A DNA stretch of 64,000 bases from Hymenobacter siberiensis (lineage in GTDB: Bacteria > Bacteroidota > Bacteroidia > Cytophagales > Hymenobacteraceae), in the NCBI RefSeq assembly GCF_018967845.1, contig NZ_JAHLZZ010000001.1:310001-374000 (forward strand), given 5' to 3'. Position 1 is the stretch's first letter; each line of letters starts with the position of its first letter. Positions 42,111 to 51,622 of this stretch are shown here, in pieces. The notes under the pieces were generated by a model. It was not told the origin of the DNA and did no database searches. It was given only the letters and a program-made list of their open reading frames with translations. The position numbers and the translations under genes were made by a program.

Positions 42111-43230
42111 CATGCCCCGCTAAACTGTCCAGTTTTTGGGGAGTAGTACAATCTAACAGCTTATTTACCTGATAGCCCAGCGTCTTGCTGAACTGCTTCT
42201 CAATTAGGACGTGGATAGCATAAGCTAAAGCCAGCATAAGTAATATGACAGCCGCTAACAACAGGTATTTGTTAGTATGACCAGCCAAGTTGCGGAAGAG
42301 AACAAATCCGATGGTAGCATGCAGCAAGTAAAGCGGGTAGGTCAAGGCCCCCAGATAGCTGAGCCAGTTATACTGTAGATTGATTTTCCGGTACGCTACC
42401 AGCGCAAATAGCACAAACATTACCGTAATCACGGCCGCTACTATCGGGAAGGAAAATGGCACTTGGAACAACTTGCTATAGGTACTGGCTGTGGCCCGAA
42501 CGCAACGAAGTGAAAGCATATAGGATGCTACGAGTAGCGCATACAGCTTCCAAGGCGTGAACAGCTTTCTTTGAAGCAGGTAAAACACCATGCCCGCAGC
42601 AAAAAATGGGCTGTAGTCGGTGATGAAAAGGCGAAAGAAACCGCCTTTCATACCTGGGCCTGGTCCTACCAACGCCGAGCATAGCAGCCATAGCGCCAGA
42701 AATAAATCCAGGCGTTTCATCAGGCCATAGCCGATGAGCACACTGATGAGGAAGTAGAACACAATCTCATAGCTGAGCGTCCAATACGAACCATCGAGCG
42801 GGAAGTAGCTAAAAAACTCTTCCAGCATGGTCATATTATATGCGTAGAGCTTAGTTCCCACTTTCAGTTGGTGTAGCAGGCCAGCACCACCTGAATGCGC
42901 ATAGTCCCAACTCACCACCAGGAAGGTTAGAGTGCAGCTCACCCAGAAGGCAGGATATAGGCGCGTTACTCGGGAAAGAAAAAACTGCCGGACACTTTTC
43001 TTATAAGCGGACATGAGCACCACGTAGCCGCTTATAATGAAGAAGAGCTCAACACCCATGTAACCGTATTGTGTTATGCCTTCTATTTCTTCGTACTGAA
43101 TCGGGGACTGCTTGTTGAAATGAAAGCCGACGAAGGTGTAGTGATAGATGACAACAGATAGTGCAGCTACAAACCGCATTAAATCGATTTCGTGATAGCG
43201 AAGCGGGGCCTTGTGTGGTTCTTGTTCCAA
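42103..43230 (-). CDS. acyltransferase family protein, 3' end cut by the IS
   Basis: A membrane acyltransferase 3 protein: HEIDLMRFVAALSVVIYHY, FFIISGYVVLMSAYK, ten or so membrane spans (SYEIVFYFLISVLIGYG, LGALTYPLYLLHATIGFVLF) and HVLIEKQFSKTLGY near the end. The last natural codons run to 42151; from there the frame enters the IS end and stops at 42103, so about 16 foreign residues replace the true tail. It may still work. More AT-rich than neighbours, so acquired; likely modifies a surface polysaccharide. Confidence 0.85.
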   Translation of the reverse strand: MEQEPHKAPLRYHEIDLMRFVAALSVVIYHYTFVGFHFNKQSPIQYEEIEGITQYGYMGVELFFIISGYVVLMSAYKKSVRQFFLSRVTRLYPAFWVSCTLTFLVVSWDYAHSGGAGLLHQLKVGTKLYAYNMTMLEEFFSYFPLDGSYWTLSYEIVFYFLISVLIGYGLMKRLDLFLALWLLCSALVGPGPGMKGGFFRLFITDYSPFFAAGMVFYLLQRKLFTPWKLYALLVASYMLSLRCVRATASTYSKLFQVPFSFPIVAAVITVMFVLFALVAYRKINLQYNWLSYLGALTYPLYLLHATIGFVLFRNLAGHTNKYLLLAAVILLMLALAYAIHVLIEKQFSKTLGYQVNKLLDCTTPQKLDSLAGHVK

Positions 43231-43293
43231 GTAGAAAGGGTTGTTTAGTCTGGCTTACAAACTTACAGGTTTGTATAGTAAAACTTATGCGGC

Positions 43294-44232
43294 TTAATTA
43301 GCGGGATTCGCGTGCTCGTGTGCGAGATAAGCCCGGTGTGGGCTGCGGACGCGCAGGTTATGCAGCCCGCAGGCCACCACCATGACCGTATCGCGAAACC
43401 AGTCGCCGCGGACCCGCAGCTTGTCGCGCACCATGCGCAAGCGTTTGATGCCACTGTGCACGTGCTCAATCACCACGCGTAAGGGACTCAGCAGCTGGTT
43501 GTAAAGTTTCTGGGAAAAGGTCAGTTCGCCCTTCGGGGGCTTCTTGTGCGGCATCTCGACCAGCACCCCCGGCGGGCGATGGCCGAGCAAACCCAAATCC
43601 TGCCGCAGCACGCTGCCCGCCGGCAGGTGCAAGGGGTATTCGTCGGCCACTTTTTTGTCGTGCATGCGCCCTGATTCCGTGGGCGAGAGGTAGTGCAGAT
43701 ACTGCGTATCGTCGCACAAGGTGTTGTTTTTCAAGGCATGGACTTTTTTTTAGCACTATACTCTTCTTCTTGCCCTTCCCGGTCCGCGTTGCGCGGGATA
43801 CCGCGTTCCACCCCGTCGTAGGTAAAGATCTTATCGGGGTGCGCGGCCAGGCGCTGTGCCAGTTGCGCGCCGTCGCGCACGGGCGACAGGCCGCGGGCGG
43901 CCAGCGTTTGGTTGAGCACGTTGAGCAACGGGCCCGTCAGGCGGCTGACGCGGGTCTGCGAAACGCCAAAGCTGGCGGCTTGGTACTCTTGCAACGAATT
44001 GGTTTTGAGATAGTTCAGCAAGAAGAAAAGCTTCGTGTCGGTACCGGACAAGGTCGCATTGGCCCGCTCCCGATGGGCCGGGATGCGCCGCCGGGTGCCG
44101 TCGAGGGTGTGGTAGCGCTGATGCCGTTCCCAACGGGGCGCAAAGTCGGTGAGCAGGTCGTCAAATTCGGCGGGCAGCAGACTGGTTAAGGCCAGAAACT
44201 GCGTCGGCCGCTCGCGTAGGGCCAAATAATTC
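43294..44232 (-). pseudogene. IS5-family transposase fragment with frameshift
   Basis: A DDE_Tnp_4-type transposase in two frames. Frame 1 (44225-43731) has FLALTSLLPAEFDDLLTDF, YQAASFGVSQTRVSRL and the first Asp in YDGVERGIPRN. Frame 2 (ending 43294) has HDKKVADEYPLHLP, DLGLLGH with the second Asp and VVIEHVHSGIKRLRMVRD with the Glu. They meet at eight A on the minus strand (43751-43744), where a -1 slip joins KKK to VHALKNNTL. The 5' end is cut off by IS3 copy 2 at 44233, so it cannot be expressed normally. Confidence 0.8.
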
Positions 44233-44284
44233 TGTAGTACTCCCCAAAAGCTGGACAGGTTAAGCGGGCTAGCTTAGCTCGATT

Positions 44285-44569
44285 ATGACCCCAAAACGCA
44301 CCCGCCGTCGCTATACGGCTGAGTTCAAAGCGGAGGTGGCGCTAGCCGCCCTCACCGAGCGCCAGCCATTGGCCGAGCTGGCCGCTCACTACCAATTGGC
44401 TACCGCTCAAATCACCCGTTGGAAGCTGCAACTGCGTGAGCAGGCCACCCAGGTTTTCACCGAAGCGCCTGCGGCCGGCACGCCCTTACCCGACGTCGAG
44501 CCCCTCTACGCGGCCATCGGTCGGTTGCAAATGGAAAACGCGCTGCTAAAAAAAACGCTACCCCGATGA
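44285..44569 (+). CDS. IS3-family transposase OrfA (copy 2)
   Basis: 94 residues, near-identical to copy 1 except in the linker (TEAPAAGTPLPD in place of AEAPASVAPAPD) and one zipper residue. Same A-run and ATGA overlap with orfB. Confidence 0.92.
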   Translation: MTPKRTRRRYTAEFKAEVALAALTERQPLAELAAHYQLATAQITRWKLQLREQATQVFTEAPAAGTPLPDVEPLYAAIGRLQMENALLKKTLPR

Positions 44570-45429
44570 GCACGGCCCAACAACGGGTCCTGGTTCAGGC
44601 CTCGGACCCGGCCGGTAGCTCGGTCGCCGCTCGCTGCCAGGCCCTAGGCCTGGCCCGCAGCAGCTTCTACTACCAGCCCTGCGGAGAAAGTGCTTACAAC
44701 CTGGAGCTCATGCGCCTGCTCGATGAGGAGTTTACCGACCACAACTTCAAAGGAGTGCTCGGCCTGCGCGACCACCTGCGCCTGGCCGGCCACGCCGTCA
44801 ATGCCAAGCGCGTGCGCCGCCTCGTGCGCCTGATGGGCCACGAGCCGATTTATCCCAAACCGCGCTTGTCCATTCCTGGTCAAGGCGTTACGCCCTACCC
44901 GTACCTACTGCGGGACCGCCCGGCCACCGCCCCGAAGGAGGTATGGAGTACCGACATCACGTACGTGCCCATGGCCAAGGGCTTTCTCTATCTGGCCGCC
45001 GTGCTCGACTGGCACTCGCGCTACGTGCTCAGCTGGCAGCTCTCCAACACGCTCGACGTGGACTTTTGCCTGCAAGCCCTGGGCGATGCGTTGCGCCATG
45101 CTCCGGCTCCCTACATCTTCAACTCCGACCAGGGCAGCCAGTTCACCAGCCTCGCCTACGAACAAGCTTTGCTGGACGCCGGCTGCCGCATCAGCCGCGA
45201 CGGCCGCGGCCGCGCCACCGACAATGCCTTCATCGAACGCCTCTGGCGCACGGTCAAATGGGAACATATCTATCTTAACCCGGCCGATGACGGCCAGCAC
45301 CTGCACCAGCAATTAACCGCGTACTTTGCCTACTACAATCATCGCCGACCCCATCAAAGTCTCGGGGGCCAAACGCCCGCCCACGTCTACCAAACCAACA
45401 CAACATTCAATCATAACAATATTACTTAA
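44566..45429 (+). CDS. IS3-family transposase OrfB (copy 2)
   Basis: 287 residues with the DDE motifs STDITYVP, NSDQGSQFTS and FIERLWRTVKWE intact. A few substitutions relative to copy 1 (for example NLELMRLLDEEFTDH in place of NLHLMRLLDEEFTTH). Confidence 0.94.
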   Translation: MSTAQQRVLVQASDPAGSSVAARCQALGLARSSFYYQPCGESAYNLELMRLLDEEFTDHNFKGVLGLRDHLRLAGHAVNAKRVRRLVRLMGHEPIYPKPRLSIPGQGVTPYPYLLRDRPATAPKEVWSTDITYVPMAKGFLYLAAVLDWHSRYVLSWQLSNTLDVDFCLQALGDALRHAPAPYIFNSDQGSQFTSLAYEQALLDAGCRISRDGRGRATDNAFIERLWRTVKWEHIYLNPADDGQHLHQQLTAYFAYYNHRRPHQSLGGQTPAHVYQTNTTFNHNNIT

Positions 45430-45469
45430 CAAGCCCCGCTAAACTGTCCAGTTTTTGGGGAGTAGTACA

Positions 45470-45730
45470 GATGTTGCCCGTCGAAACGAGTAGCAGCTTG
45501 TAGGGCTGGCCGTGGAGCAGGAAGCTGTTCACAAAGTCGGCGTCTTTGGTGATGACGATGCGCTGCTCCGCCATCGAGAGCCGGGTGATGCTGCCGTCCT
45601 GTGTCTGGTTGGCCGCCGGCAGGTCGAGCGTGTGCAGGCAGTCGCAGCCGGTGTGGAAGGCCAGAAAATCGGCCAACCGCTTCGGCAGCTGCGCATCGAT
45701 CAGAAACCGCAGCGGCTCGGCGGGGCTCAC
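45470..45730 (-). pseudogene. N-terminal part of the split DUF5615 PIN-like toxin
   Basis: GTG 45730 opens a DUF5615 (Mut7-C/PIN-like) frame: LRFLIDAQLPKRLADFLAF, CLHTLDLPAANQTQDGSI, and VITKDADFVNSFLL with the acidic active-site residues, then KLLLVSTGNI. At the next base the composite transposon interrupts it; read-through would add 15 foreign residues and stop at 45422. The rest of the gene lies at 40797-40913. The GTG overlaps the antitoxin stop (GTGA), the usual coupling of this toxin-antitoxin pair. Confidence 0.88.
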
Positions 45731-45972
45731 GACGCCAGCCGGAAGATGGACCGCACTTGCAGCATGTCGGCCGCGTAGGCCTGGCAGGCGCGCAGGTCCT
45801 CGGCCTCCAAATCGGGGTAGTCGGCCAGGATTTCGGCTTCCGTCATGCCGGAGGCCAGGTATTCGAGCACGTTTTGCACGGGGTAGCGCAGGCCGCGCAC
45901 CGTGGGCTGCCCGTGGCAGATGTTCGGGTCGATGGTAATGCGCGGGTGGGCGGTGGAGCGAGGCGTTTCCAT
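45727..45972 (-). CDS. DUF433 antitoxin of the split pair
   Basis: An 81-residue protein: METPRSTAHPRITIDPNICH, then GQPTVRGLRYPVQNVLEYL and EAEILADYPDLEAEDLRACQ, the DUF433 fold with a winged-helix-like DNA-binding part. DUF433 genes upstream of DUF5615 genes are regarded as VapBC-like toxin-antitoxin pairs. The toxin is broken here, so the antitoxin is now solitary; it may still repress its promoter or protect against a related toxin elsewhere. Confidence 0.85.
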   Translation of the reverse strand: METPRSTAHPRITIDPNICHGQPTVRGLRYPVQNVLEYLASGMTEAEILADYPDLEAEDLRACQAYAADMLQVRSIFRLAS

Positions 45973-46165
45973 GCAGCTAAGGTACGCCCGGCCCCACGGC
46001 CCCCAGCGCCACCCCCGCCGCCCCCGGCGCGCCAGCGGCTGGAAGAAGCTGGAGTTTCTTGCAATTCCGCGTGGGTTTCCCCCAAAAAAAACCAGCCGCT
46101 CCCGGGGCGGAAGCGGCTGGCGAAGCATTAGAAGCTGCACTTCGGAAAGTACTTAACGATGCTTT

Positions 46166-47215
46166 TTATACAGTCAAAAAATTATCAAATAAGTCAATCA
46201 AGTCTTGTTCCGAAACAACTCCACTCGTTGAAACTTCGTGAATAGGTTGTTTATAGGAGTTAAAAAGCTGGTCCTTAACACTGCTAGGATTTCGTGAACT
46301 GACAGTTATCGATGTACCAGGCCTGTCAAAATACTTTTTTATGGCCTTTTTCAGATGCGGCTCTGCTTCCATTGAATTGCCTAGAATTACGAGCTTATCC
46401 ACTTTCGCCAGAGTTACTTCAAAGCACCTATAATATTCGGACAGAACGTTGTCGTTCTTTACGATTTCTTCCTTCATATCAGGGTTGTTAAAAACCATCA
46501 CCGGTTCACGGTTCTCCGTGTTTTCTCTGGTCTTATATGTTTTTCCATATCGTTTAGTAAAACGATAAGAACCGTGGATATGAGCTAGAATAAGGTCGTT
46601 CCGATATACGTAGGGCGGCTCCAACTCCAGCAAGTCTTGGTAGGACGCCGAATTTATAAATGCATCCGAAAAGATGAAACCTGATGGCCTTTTGGTAAAA
46701 ATCGTATCCAAAATGCCGTCATAATTAGTCGTAAATATTCTCACTTTTCCTAAACTGCGTTCAGAAATAGTATCTGTCACGCTACCAGGAAAAACCGGAA
46801 AGAAGTTCCTAATCTTACCGTACGCCTCGCTCTTTTGGTGTTCCTGAAATTCCTGGGCTATTTCTCGAATCTTGCTAAGCAAGAATCCGTCAAATACAGA
46901 TTTTAAGCGTTCTAAGTCTTCAGGAGTCAGTATTTGTTCAAAACCAGTCATACTAGAGAACAAATTGATGACTGTATAAATCATCCTTATAAGTTCTTCA
47001 TGAGACACCCTAATCCCCCTCTGTTTGAACTGCTCACTTAATTCTTTAAAAACTTCGTCAAACTTTTTCCAAAGCGCAGTAATAGCTATGATACTATCCG
47101 CAGTACCTCGCTTTTCAATCAATTGTTCTGGTGTTTCTTGACCTGTTAAATGTTTACGAATTATCGATTCAACCATATAGTTGAAACCATTACCAACTAG
47201 GAATGCTACTTTCAT
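46166..47215 (-). CDS. SIR2-like domain protein (putative NADase, possible defence gene)
   Basis: A 349-residue protein with the marks of the SIR2-like family: FLVGNGFNYMVE at the N-terminus (glycine-rich NAD site), RIFTTNYDGILDTIF (TTN-x-D motif), ILAHIHGSYRFT (catalytic-type His) and LVILGNSMEAEPHL near the end. In several antiphage systems such domains break down NAD after infection; others have no known role. It has no obvious partner gene. Strongly AT-rich compared with flanking genes and next to the toxin-antitoxin pair and transposon, so probably acquired. Confidence 0.75.
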   Translation of the reverse strand: MKVAFLVGNGFNYMVESIIRKHLTGQETPEQLIEKRGTADSIIAITALWKKFDEVFKELSEQFKQRGIRVSHEELIRMIYTVINLFSSMTGFEQILTPEDLERLKSVFDGFLLSKIREIAQEFQEHQKSEAYGKIRNFFPVFPGSVTDTISERSLGKVRIFTTNYDGILDTIFTKRPSGFIFSDAFINSASYQDLLELEPPYVYRNDLILAHIHGSYRFTKRYGKTYKTRENTENREPVMVFNNPDMKEEIVKNDNVLSEYYRCFEVTLAKVDKLVILGNSMEAEPHLKKAIKKYFDRPGTSITVSSRNPSSVKDQLFNSYKQPIHEVSTSGVVSEQDLIDLFDNFLTV

Positions 47216-47258
47216 TTTCTGGGGTAGACTTATTACAGATGAAATGTTTATGGCAATA

Positions 47259-47289
47259 AAAAGCCGGTAGTTGTTGACTACCGGCTTTT
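47259..47289. terminator. terminator after nrdA
   Basis: AAAAGCCGGTAG (47259-47270) and CTACCGGCTTTT (47278-47289) form a perfect 12-bp stem; T-rich on the minus strand, just past the nrdA stop (47299). Confidence 0.88.
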
Positions 47290-47298
47290 AAATTTTCC

Positions 47299-49680
47299 TT
47301 ACGACCCACAGGCCTCGCAGTCCTCCGGGTTATCCAGCGAGCAGCTCATGTCGCTTTGGTTCTGCTCAATCAGGGCCAGAGGCTCCAGGGTTTCGGCGGC
47401 TTGCTTTTCCACCGTGAACTTGATGGCGTCGGCGGCGGCTTTGGTGCGCAGGTAGTACATGCCGGTTTTCAGGCCGCGCTTCCAGCTGTGGAAGTGCATG
47501 CTGGTGAGCTTGCCGAAGTTCACGTTTTGCACGTGCAGGTTCAGGCTCTGGCTCTGGCAGATGTAGGCCCCGCGGTCGGCGGCCTGGTCGATGATGCGGC
47601 GCTGCGAAATCTCCCACACCGTCTTGTACAGGTCTTTGATGTGCTGCGGGATGCGGGCAATGCCCTGCACCGAGCCGTTGGCCGCGATGATTTCCTGCTT
47701 CATGCCGTCGTTCCAGAGGCCCAGGGCCACCAGGTCTTTCAGCAGGTGCTTGTTCACCACCATAAACTCGCCGCTGAGCACGCGGCGCACGTAAATGTTG
47801 CTCGTGTAGGGCTCAAACGACTCGTTGTTGCCCAGAATCTGGGCGGTGCTGGCCGTGGGCATGGGCGCCACCAGCAACGAGTTGCGGGCTCCGTGCTTCA
47901 CCACTTCGGCGCGCAGGCTTTCCCAGTCCCAGCGGCCCGAGTCGGGCACCACGTTCCAGAGGTCGAACTGGAACTTGCCCTGGCTCAGGGGCGAGCCGGG
48001 GAAGGTTTCGTAGTAGCCGTCCTTGATGGCGAGGTCCTTCGAGGCCGTCATGGCCGCGAAGTAGATGGTTTCGAAGATATCCTTGTTCAGGCCCGAGGCT
48101 TCGTCGCTCTCGAAAGGCATGCGCAGGGCAATGAACGTATCGGCCAGGCCCTGCACGCCCAGCCCGATGGGCCGGTGGCGGAAGTTCGACTTCGCGGTTT
48201 CGGGCACCGGGTAGTAGTTCACGTCAATCACCTTGTTCAGGTTCAGCGTGGCCTGGTAGGTCACCTCGTACAGCTTGTCGTGGTCAAAGGTGATGTTGCC
48301 CTGTGCATCGGTCACGAGGTAGCGGGGCAGCGCCAGCGAGGCCAGATTGCACACCGCGATTTCGTCCTTGTCGGTGTACTCAATAATCTCGGTGCACAGG
48401 TTCGAGCTCTTAATCGTGCCCAGGTTCTGCTGGTTCGATTTGCCGTTGGCCGCGTCCTTAAACAGCATGTAGGGCGTGCCCGTCTCGGTCTGGCTTTCCA
48501 GAATGGCGAACCACAGCTCCTGCGCCTTGATGGTCTTGCGACCCCGGCCTTCGCGCTCGTACTTCAGGTACAGCTTCTCGAACTCGGGGCCCCAGGTGGT
48601 GTCCATGCCGGGGCACTCGTGGGGGCACATCAGCGTCCAGTCGCCGTTTTCCTCCACGCGCTTCATGAACAGGTCAGGCGTCCACATGGCGTAAAACAGG
48701 TCGCGGGCGCGCATTTCCTCCTTACCGTGGTTCTTCTTCAGGTCCAGGAATTCGAAAATATCGGCGTGCCAGGGCTCCAGGTAAATGGCGAACGCGCCCT
48801 TGCGCTTCCCGCCGCCCTGGTCCACGTAGCGGGCCGTGTCGTTGAATACCTTCAACATCGGCACCAGCCCGTTCGACTGCCCATTGGTCCCCTTGATGTA
48901 GGAGCCCGTGGCCCGCACGTTGCTCACCGACAAGCCAATGCCGCCCGCCGACTGCGAAATCAGCGCGCAGTTCTTCAAGGTGTCATAAATGCCGTCGATG
49001 GAGTCGTCCTTCATCGTGAGCAGGAAGCAGCTCGACATCTGCGGCTTCGGCGTACCCGCGTTGAACAGCGTGGGCGTAGCGTGGGTAAACCACCGCTCGC
49101 TCAGCAGATTGTAGGTCTTCAGTACCGACTCAATGTCATCCTTGTGGATGCCCACCGACACGCGCATCAGCATGTGTTGGGGCCGCTCCACCACCTTGCC
49201 CTCCAGGCGCAGCAGGTAGGAGCGCTCCAGCGTCTTAAAGCCGAAGAAGTCGTAGTTGTAGTCGCGGTCGTAAATAATGGCCGAGTCCAGGGTATGGGCA
49301 TTCTTATGAATTATCTCCCACACGTCGGTGGCCAGCAGCGAAGCATTGTCGCCGTTCTTAGGGTCTTCATAAGTGTACAGCCGCTTCATGGTCGAAGAGA
49401 AGGACTTACTCGTCACCTTGTGCAGGTTGCTCACCGCGATGCGGGCCGCCAGAATAGCGTAGTCCGGGTGCTTGGTGGTGAGCGAGGCGGCTGTCTCGGC
49501 GGCCAGGTTGTCGAGCTCCACGGTGGTCACGCCGTCGTAGATGCCGTCAATCACCTTCATGGCCACGACAATCGGCGACACGAAATCCATGTTCAAACCG
49601 TAGCACAGTTTCTCAATCCGGGCCGTGACTTTATCAAACTTCACGGATTCGCGACGACCGTCGCGTTTAATTACTAGCAT
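47299..49680 (-). CDS. nrdA: ribonucleoside-diphosphate reductase, alpha subunit (class Ia)
   Basis: A 793-residue subunit that makes deoxynucleotides with NrdB. An N-terminal ATP-cone ([19 protein letters not shown]) gives allosteric control. The active site has the conserved [11 protein letters not shown] and [13 protein letters not shown] with its redox Cys, the radical-site [19 protein letters not shown], and the C-terminal tail ends in EDCEACGS with the C-x-x-C redox pair. More similar in layout to the eukaryotic-type enzyme, as is NrdB. Start at MLVIKRDG; the longer reading upstream has no family support. nrdB lies 0.9 kb upstream with a lipoprotein gene between. Confidence 0.96.
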   Translation of the reverse strand: MLVIKRDGRRESVKFDKVTARIEKLCYGLNMDFVSPIVVAMKVIDGIYDGVTTVELDNLAAETAASLTTKHPDYAILAARIAVSNLHKVTSKSFSSTMKRLYTYEDPKNGDNASLLATDVWEIIHKNAHTLDSAIIYDRDYNYDFFGFKTLERSYLLRLEGKVVERPQHMLMRVSVGIHKDDIESVLKTYNLLSERWFTHATPTLFNAGTPKPQMSSCFLLTMKDDSIDGIYDTLKNCALISQSAGGIGLSVSNVRATGSYIKGTNGQSNGLVPMLKVFNDTARYVDQGGGKRKGAFAIYLEPWHADIFEFLDLKKNHGKEEMRARDLFYAMWTPDLFMKRVEENGDWTLMCPHECPGMDTTWGPEFEKLYLKYEREGRGRKTIKAQELWFAILESQTETGTPYMLFKDAANGKSNQQNLGTIKSSNLCTEIIEYTDKDEIAVCNLASLALPRYLVTDAQGNITFDHDKLYEVTYQATLNLNKVIDVNYYPVPETAKSNFRHRPIGLGVQGLADTFIALRMPFESDEASGLNKDIFETIYFAAMTASKDLAIKDGYYETFPGSPLSQGKFQFDLWNVVPDSGRWDWESLRAEVVKHGARNSLLVAPMPTASTAQILGNNESFEPYTSNIYVRRVLSGEFMVVNKHLLKDLVALGLWNDGMKQEIIAANGSVQGIARIPQHIKDLYKTVWEISQRRIIDQAADRGAYICQSQSLNLHVQNVNFGKLTSMHFHSWKRGLKTGMYYLRTKAAADAIKFTVEKQAAETLEPLALIEQNQSDMSCSLDNPEDCEACGS

Positions 49681-50092
49681 ACCAGTAGTGTTTTGGTGTG
49701 GGTTTTTGCGTATAGAAAGTAGCCGGCGCGGAACCAGTCCGGCGGCAAGTCGTTCATTCAGTAGTGAAAGGGCAGAGCGGGAGGCAGCGAGCTGTGGCGG
49801 CCCGCCGGTATTCAACCCCGGAAATTACCGCTTGTGTTTCCGAAGGACAAGGAAAAAATGGGGAAGTTTTCCACATACCGCCAAACGGGCCCGCCCGGCC
49901 GCTTTTTCAAGTAATCGAGCGTCAAAAAGGATAATAGCAAGTATTCTATTTGGCTGATTTGCCGGTTAGCAGCACCGACTAGCCTTGGCTGACACGTCAG
50001 TATCGCGCTCAAGTCGACTGACTTGGCAAGCTTATGCTGCATGACCGCCCGCAGCAGAGAGGAACAGGCCGTTACTCATCCCAACCCACCAT

Positions 50093-50149
50093 TTACCGCA
50101 ACGCGGTTGCCCGAAATCTTTCTGATTTCGGGCAACCGCGTTGCGGTAA
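50093..50149. repeat. perfect 26-bp hairpin
   Basis: 50093-50118 and 50124-50149 are exact inverse copies with a five-base loop (TTACCGCAACGCGGTTGCCC ... core). It lacks a T run. It lies just after the small lipoprotein gene. Confidence 0.92.
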
Positions 50150-50167
50150 TTACCAACTGGTCAATTA

Positions 50168-50476
50168 TTAGCGTTGTATCTGCCGTATTCTCAACCGCGT
50201 ACCGCCACAACAGGCGCACATGCGCAGGTTCTCGTAGGTCGTGTACTTGAGGCAGACATTTAGCCCAGCCTGTTGGAACCCTGCCGGTAGCGAGTCAGGT
50301 GGCAGCGTAGCATTTCCGGCCAACTGAAGCAAAAAGCCATTCTGGTCGCAACCGTTGCGCCCCCGTATCACGGTGGCATTCTGGTAGCCCTCGCCGCAAG
50401 GCGAGGAGGCTGATTTGTTGCAGGCGGCCAAGCCGACCAACAGCAAAAGCGAAACAAAGAACCGGCGAGCTAGCAT
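50168..50476 (-). CDS. small Cys-containing lipoprotein
   Basis: A 102-residue lipoprotein: MLARRFFVSLLLLVGLAAC with lipobox LAAC (Cys 19). The mature part has six further Cys (SSPCGEGYQN, NGCDQNG, LNVCLKY, MCACCGGTRL), suggesting disulphides or metal binding. Many Cytophagales have similar short lipoproteins of unknown role. It lies between nrdB and nrdA in the same direction, 75 bases after nrdB, so it may be co-transcribed with nrdB. Confidence 0.75.
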   Translation of the reverse strand: MLARRFFVSLLLLVGLAACNKSASSPCGEGYQNATVIRGRNGCDQNGFLLQLAGNATLPPDSLPAGFQQAGLNVCLKYTTYENLRMCACCGGTRLRIRQIQR

Positions 50477-50551
50477 GGCAAGAGCAGTGTAGGTTTCGCT
50501 AGCAGCATTTGCTACCTGACCGCCACCACTCCCCAGCCGTTGCATCGGGGC

Positions 50552-51511
50552 TTAGAAATCCTCGTCGAGCGAGAACACGTTGTCGTTGCGCTCGCTCATC
50601 ACGCCGGCTTTCTGGTACTCGGCCACGCGCTTCTCGAAGAAGTTCGTCTTGCCCTGCACCGAAATCATTTCCATGAAGTCGAAGGGGTTAGTGACATTGT
50701 AGATTTTGGCGCAGCCCAACGACACCAGCAGGCGGTCGGCCACAAACTCGATGTATTGGGCCATGGTCTTGGCGTTCATCCCGATGAGGCTCACGGGCAG
50801 GGCATCGGTCACAAACTCTTGCTCGATGCGCACGGCGTCGGCGATGATGGCTTGCACCCGCTCCTCGCTCAGCTTGTTCTGCAGGTAACTGTAGAGCAGG
50901 CAGGCGAAGTCGCAATGCAGGCCCTCGTCGCGCGAAATCAGCTCGTTCGAGAACGTGAGGCCGGGCATCAGGCCGCGCTTTTTCAGCCAGAAAATAGAGC
51001 AGAACGAGCCTGAGAAGAAAATACCTTCCACGGCCGCGAAGGCGATGAGGCGCTCGGCAAAGTTCTCGGAGTTAATCCATTTCAGGGCCCACTCGCCTTT
51101 CTTCTGCACGGCGGGCACGGTTTCGAGGGCGTTGAAGAGGTAGTCTTTCTCCTTAGGGTCTTTGATGTAGGTATCAATCAGCAGCGAATACGTCTCGCTG
51201 TGAATGTTTTCCATCATAATCTGGAAGCCGTAGAAGCAGCGCGCCTCGGGCATCTGCACCTCCTGCATGAAATTCACGGCCAGGTTTTCGTTCACGATGC
51301 CATCGGAGGCCGCGAAGAAGGCCAGCACGTGCTTAATGAAGTGGCGCTCGTTGTCGTTCAGGTTGTTCCAGTCTTTCTGGTCCTGGCTCAGGTCGATTTC
51401 TTCGGCCGTCCAGAACGAGGCCTGCGACTTCTTGTAAAACTGCCACACCTCATCGTTCTGGATGGGGAAAAGCACGAATCGGTTGGGGTTTTCGGCGAGG
51501 AGCGGCTCCAT
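50552..51511 (-). CDS. nrdB: ribonucleoside-diphosphate reductase, beta subunit (class Ia)
   Basis: A 319-residue di-iron protein. The layout is that of eukaryote-like R2: [37 protein letters not shown] with Glu/His ligands, [15 protein letters not shown] with the radical Tyr at 94 and further ligands, and [13 protein letters not shown]. The C-terminal VFSLDEDF is the peptide that binds NrdA. It supplies the tyrosyl radical. A TATATTTG box (51623-51630), a 15-bp palindrome (51581-51595) and two DnaA boxes lie upstream. Confidence 0.96.
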   Translation of the reverse strand: MEPLLAENPNRFVLFPIQNDEVWQFYKKSQASFWTAEEIDLSQDQKDWNNLNDNERHFIKHVLAFFAASDGIVNENLAVNFMQEVQMPEARCFYGFQIMMENIHSETYSLLIDTYIKDPKEKDYLFNALETVPAVQKKGEWALKWINSENFAERLIAFAAVEGIFFSGSFCSIFWLKKRGLMPGLTFSNELISRDEGLHCDFACLLYSYLQNKLSEERVQAIIADAVRIEQEFVTDALPVSLIGMNAKTMAQYIEFVADRLLVSLGCAKIYNVTNPFDFMEMISVQGKTNFFEKRVAEYQKAGVMSERNDNVFSLDEDF

Positions 51512-51580
51512 AATATTTCAGGGTATTGTTAGCGGTTTTCGGCGTGGAAGTCGGCAGGCTAACCCGCTTGTTCGGGCAGA

Positions 51581-51595
51581 TGTTTGACTCAAACA
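51581..51595. promoter_or_regulatory. 15-bp palindrome in the nrdB leader
   Basis: TGTTTGACTCAAACA is a perfect 7+1+7 palindrome, about 28 bases downstream of the nrdB -7 box and 70 before the start codon. A possible operator; the regulator is unknown. Confidence 0.45.
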
Positions 51596-51622
51596 CCAGA
51601 AATGCAGCCAGCCTTCCAACAC

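Larger units (their letters stand above)
40914..42150 (+). mobile_element. IS3-family insertion sequence, copy 1
   Basis: Ends carry 26-bp inverted repeats with two mismatches (TGTAGTACTCCCC at 40914, TGTACTACTCCCC read inward from 42150). Contains orfA and orfB with an A8 run at 41229-41236 before the overlap. Confidence 0.92.
40914..45469. mobile_element. 4.56-kb composite transposon flanked by two IS3-family copies
   Basis: Two 1,237-bp IS copies in the same orientation (40914-42150 and 44233-45469) bound an acyltransferase gene and an IS5-type fragment. The outer flanks carry the same 3-bp sequence GAT (40911-40913 and 45470-45472), as a target duplication would leave. The inner flanks do not match each other. 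Removing the unit and one GAT restores the DUF5615 reading frame exactly. The passenger genes are more AT-rich than their surroundings. Confidence 0.85.
44233..45469 (+). mobile_element. IS3-family insertion sequence, copy 2
   Basis: Same length (1,237 bp), ends and gene order as copy 1, but with many silent and some amino acid differences, so it is a diverged sister and not a recent duplicate. It cuts the 5' end of the IS5-type gene. Confidence 0.92.

Noticed and set aside
44230-44236. Single insertion of IS3 copy 2 into the IS5-type gene with its own target duplication
   Set aside because: The flanks of copy 2 (TTC left, GAT right) do not match, and the two sides belong to different genes; the outer GAT pair around both copies fits better.
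47356-49677. 773-codon plus-strand frame opposite nrdA
   Set aside because: A shadow frame made by codon bias; nrdA on the minus strand has every class Ia landmark.
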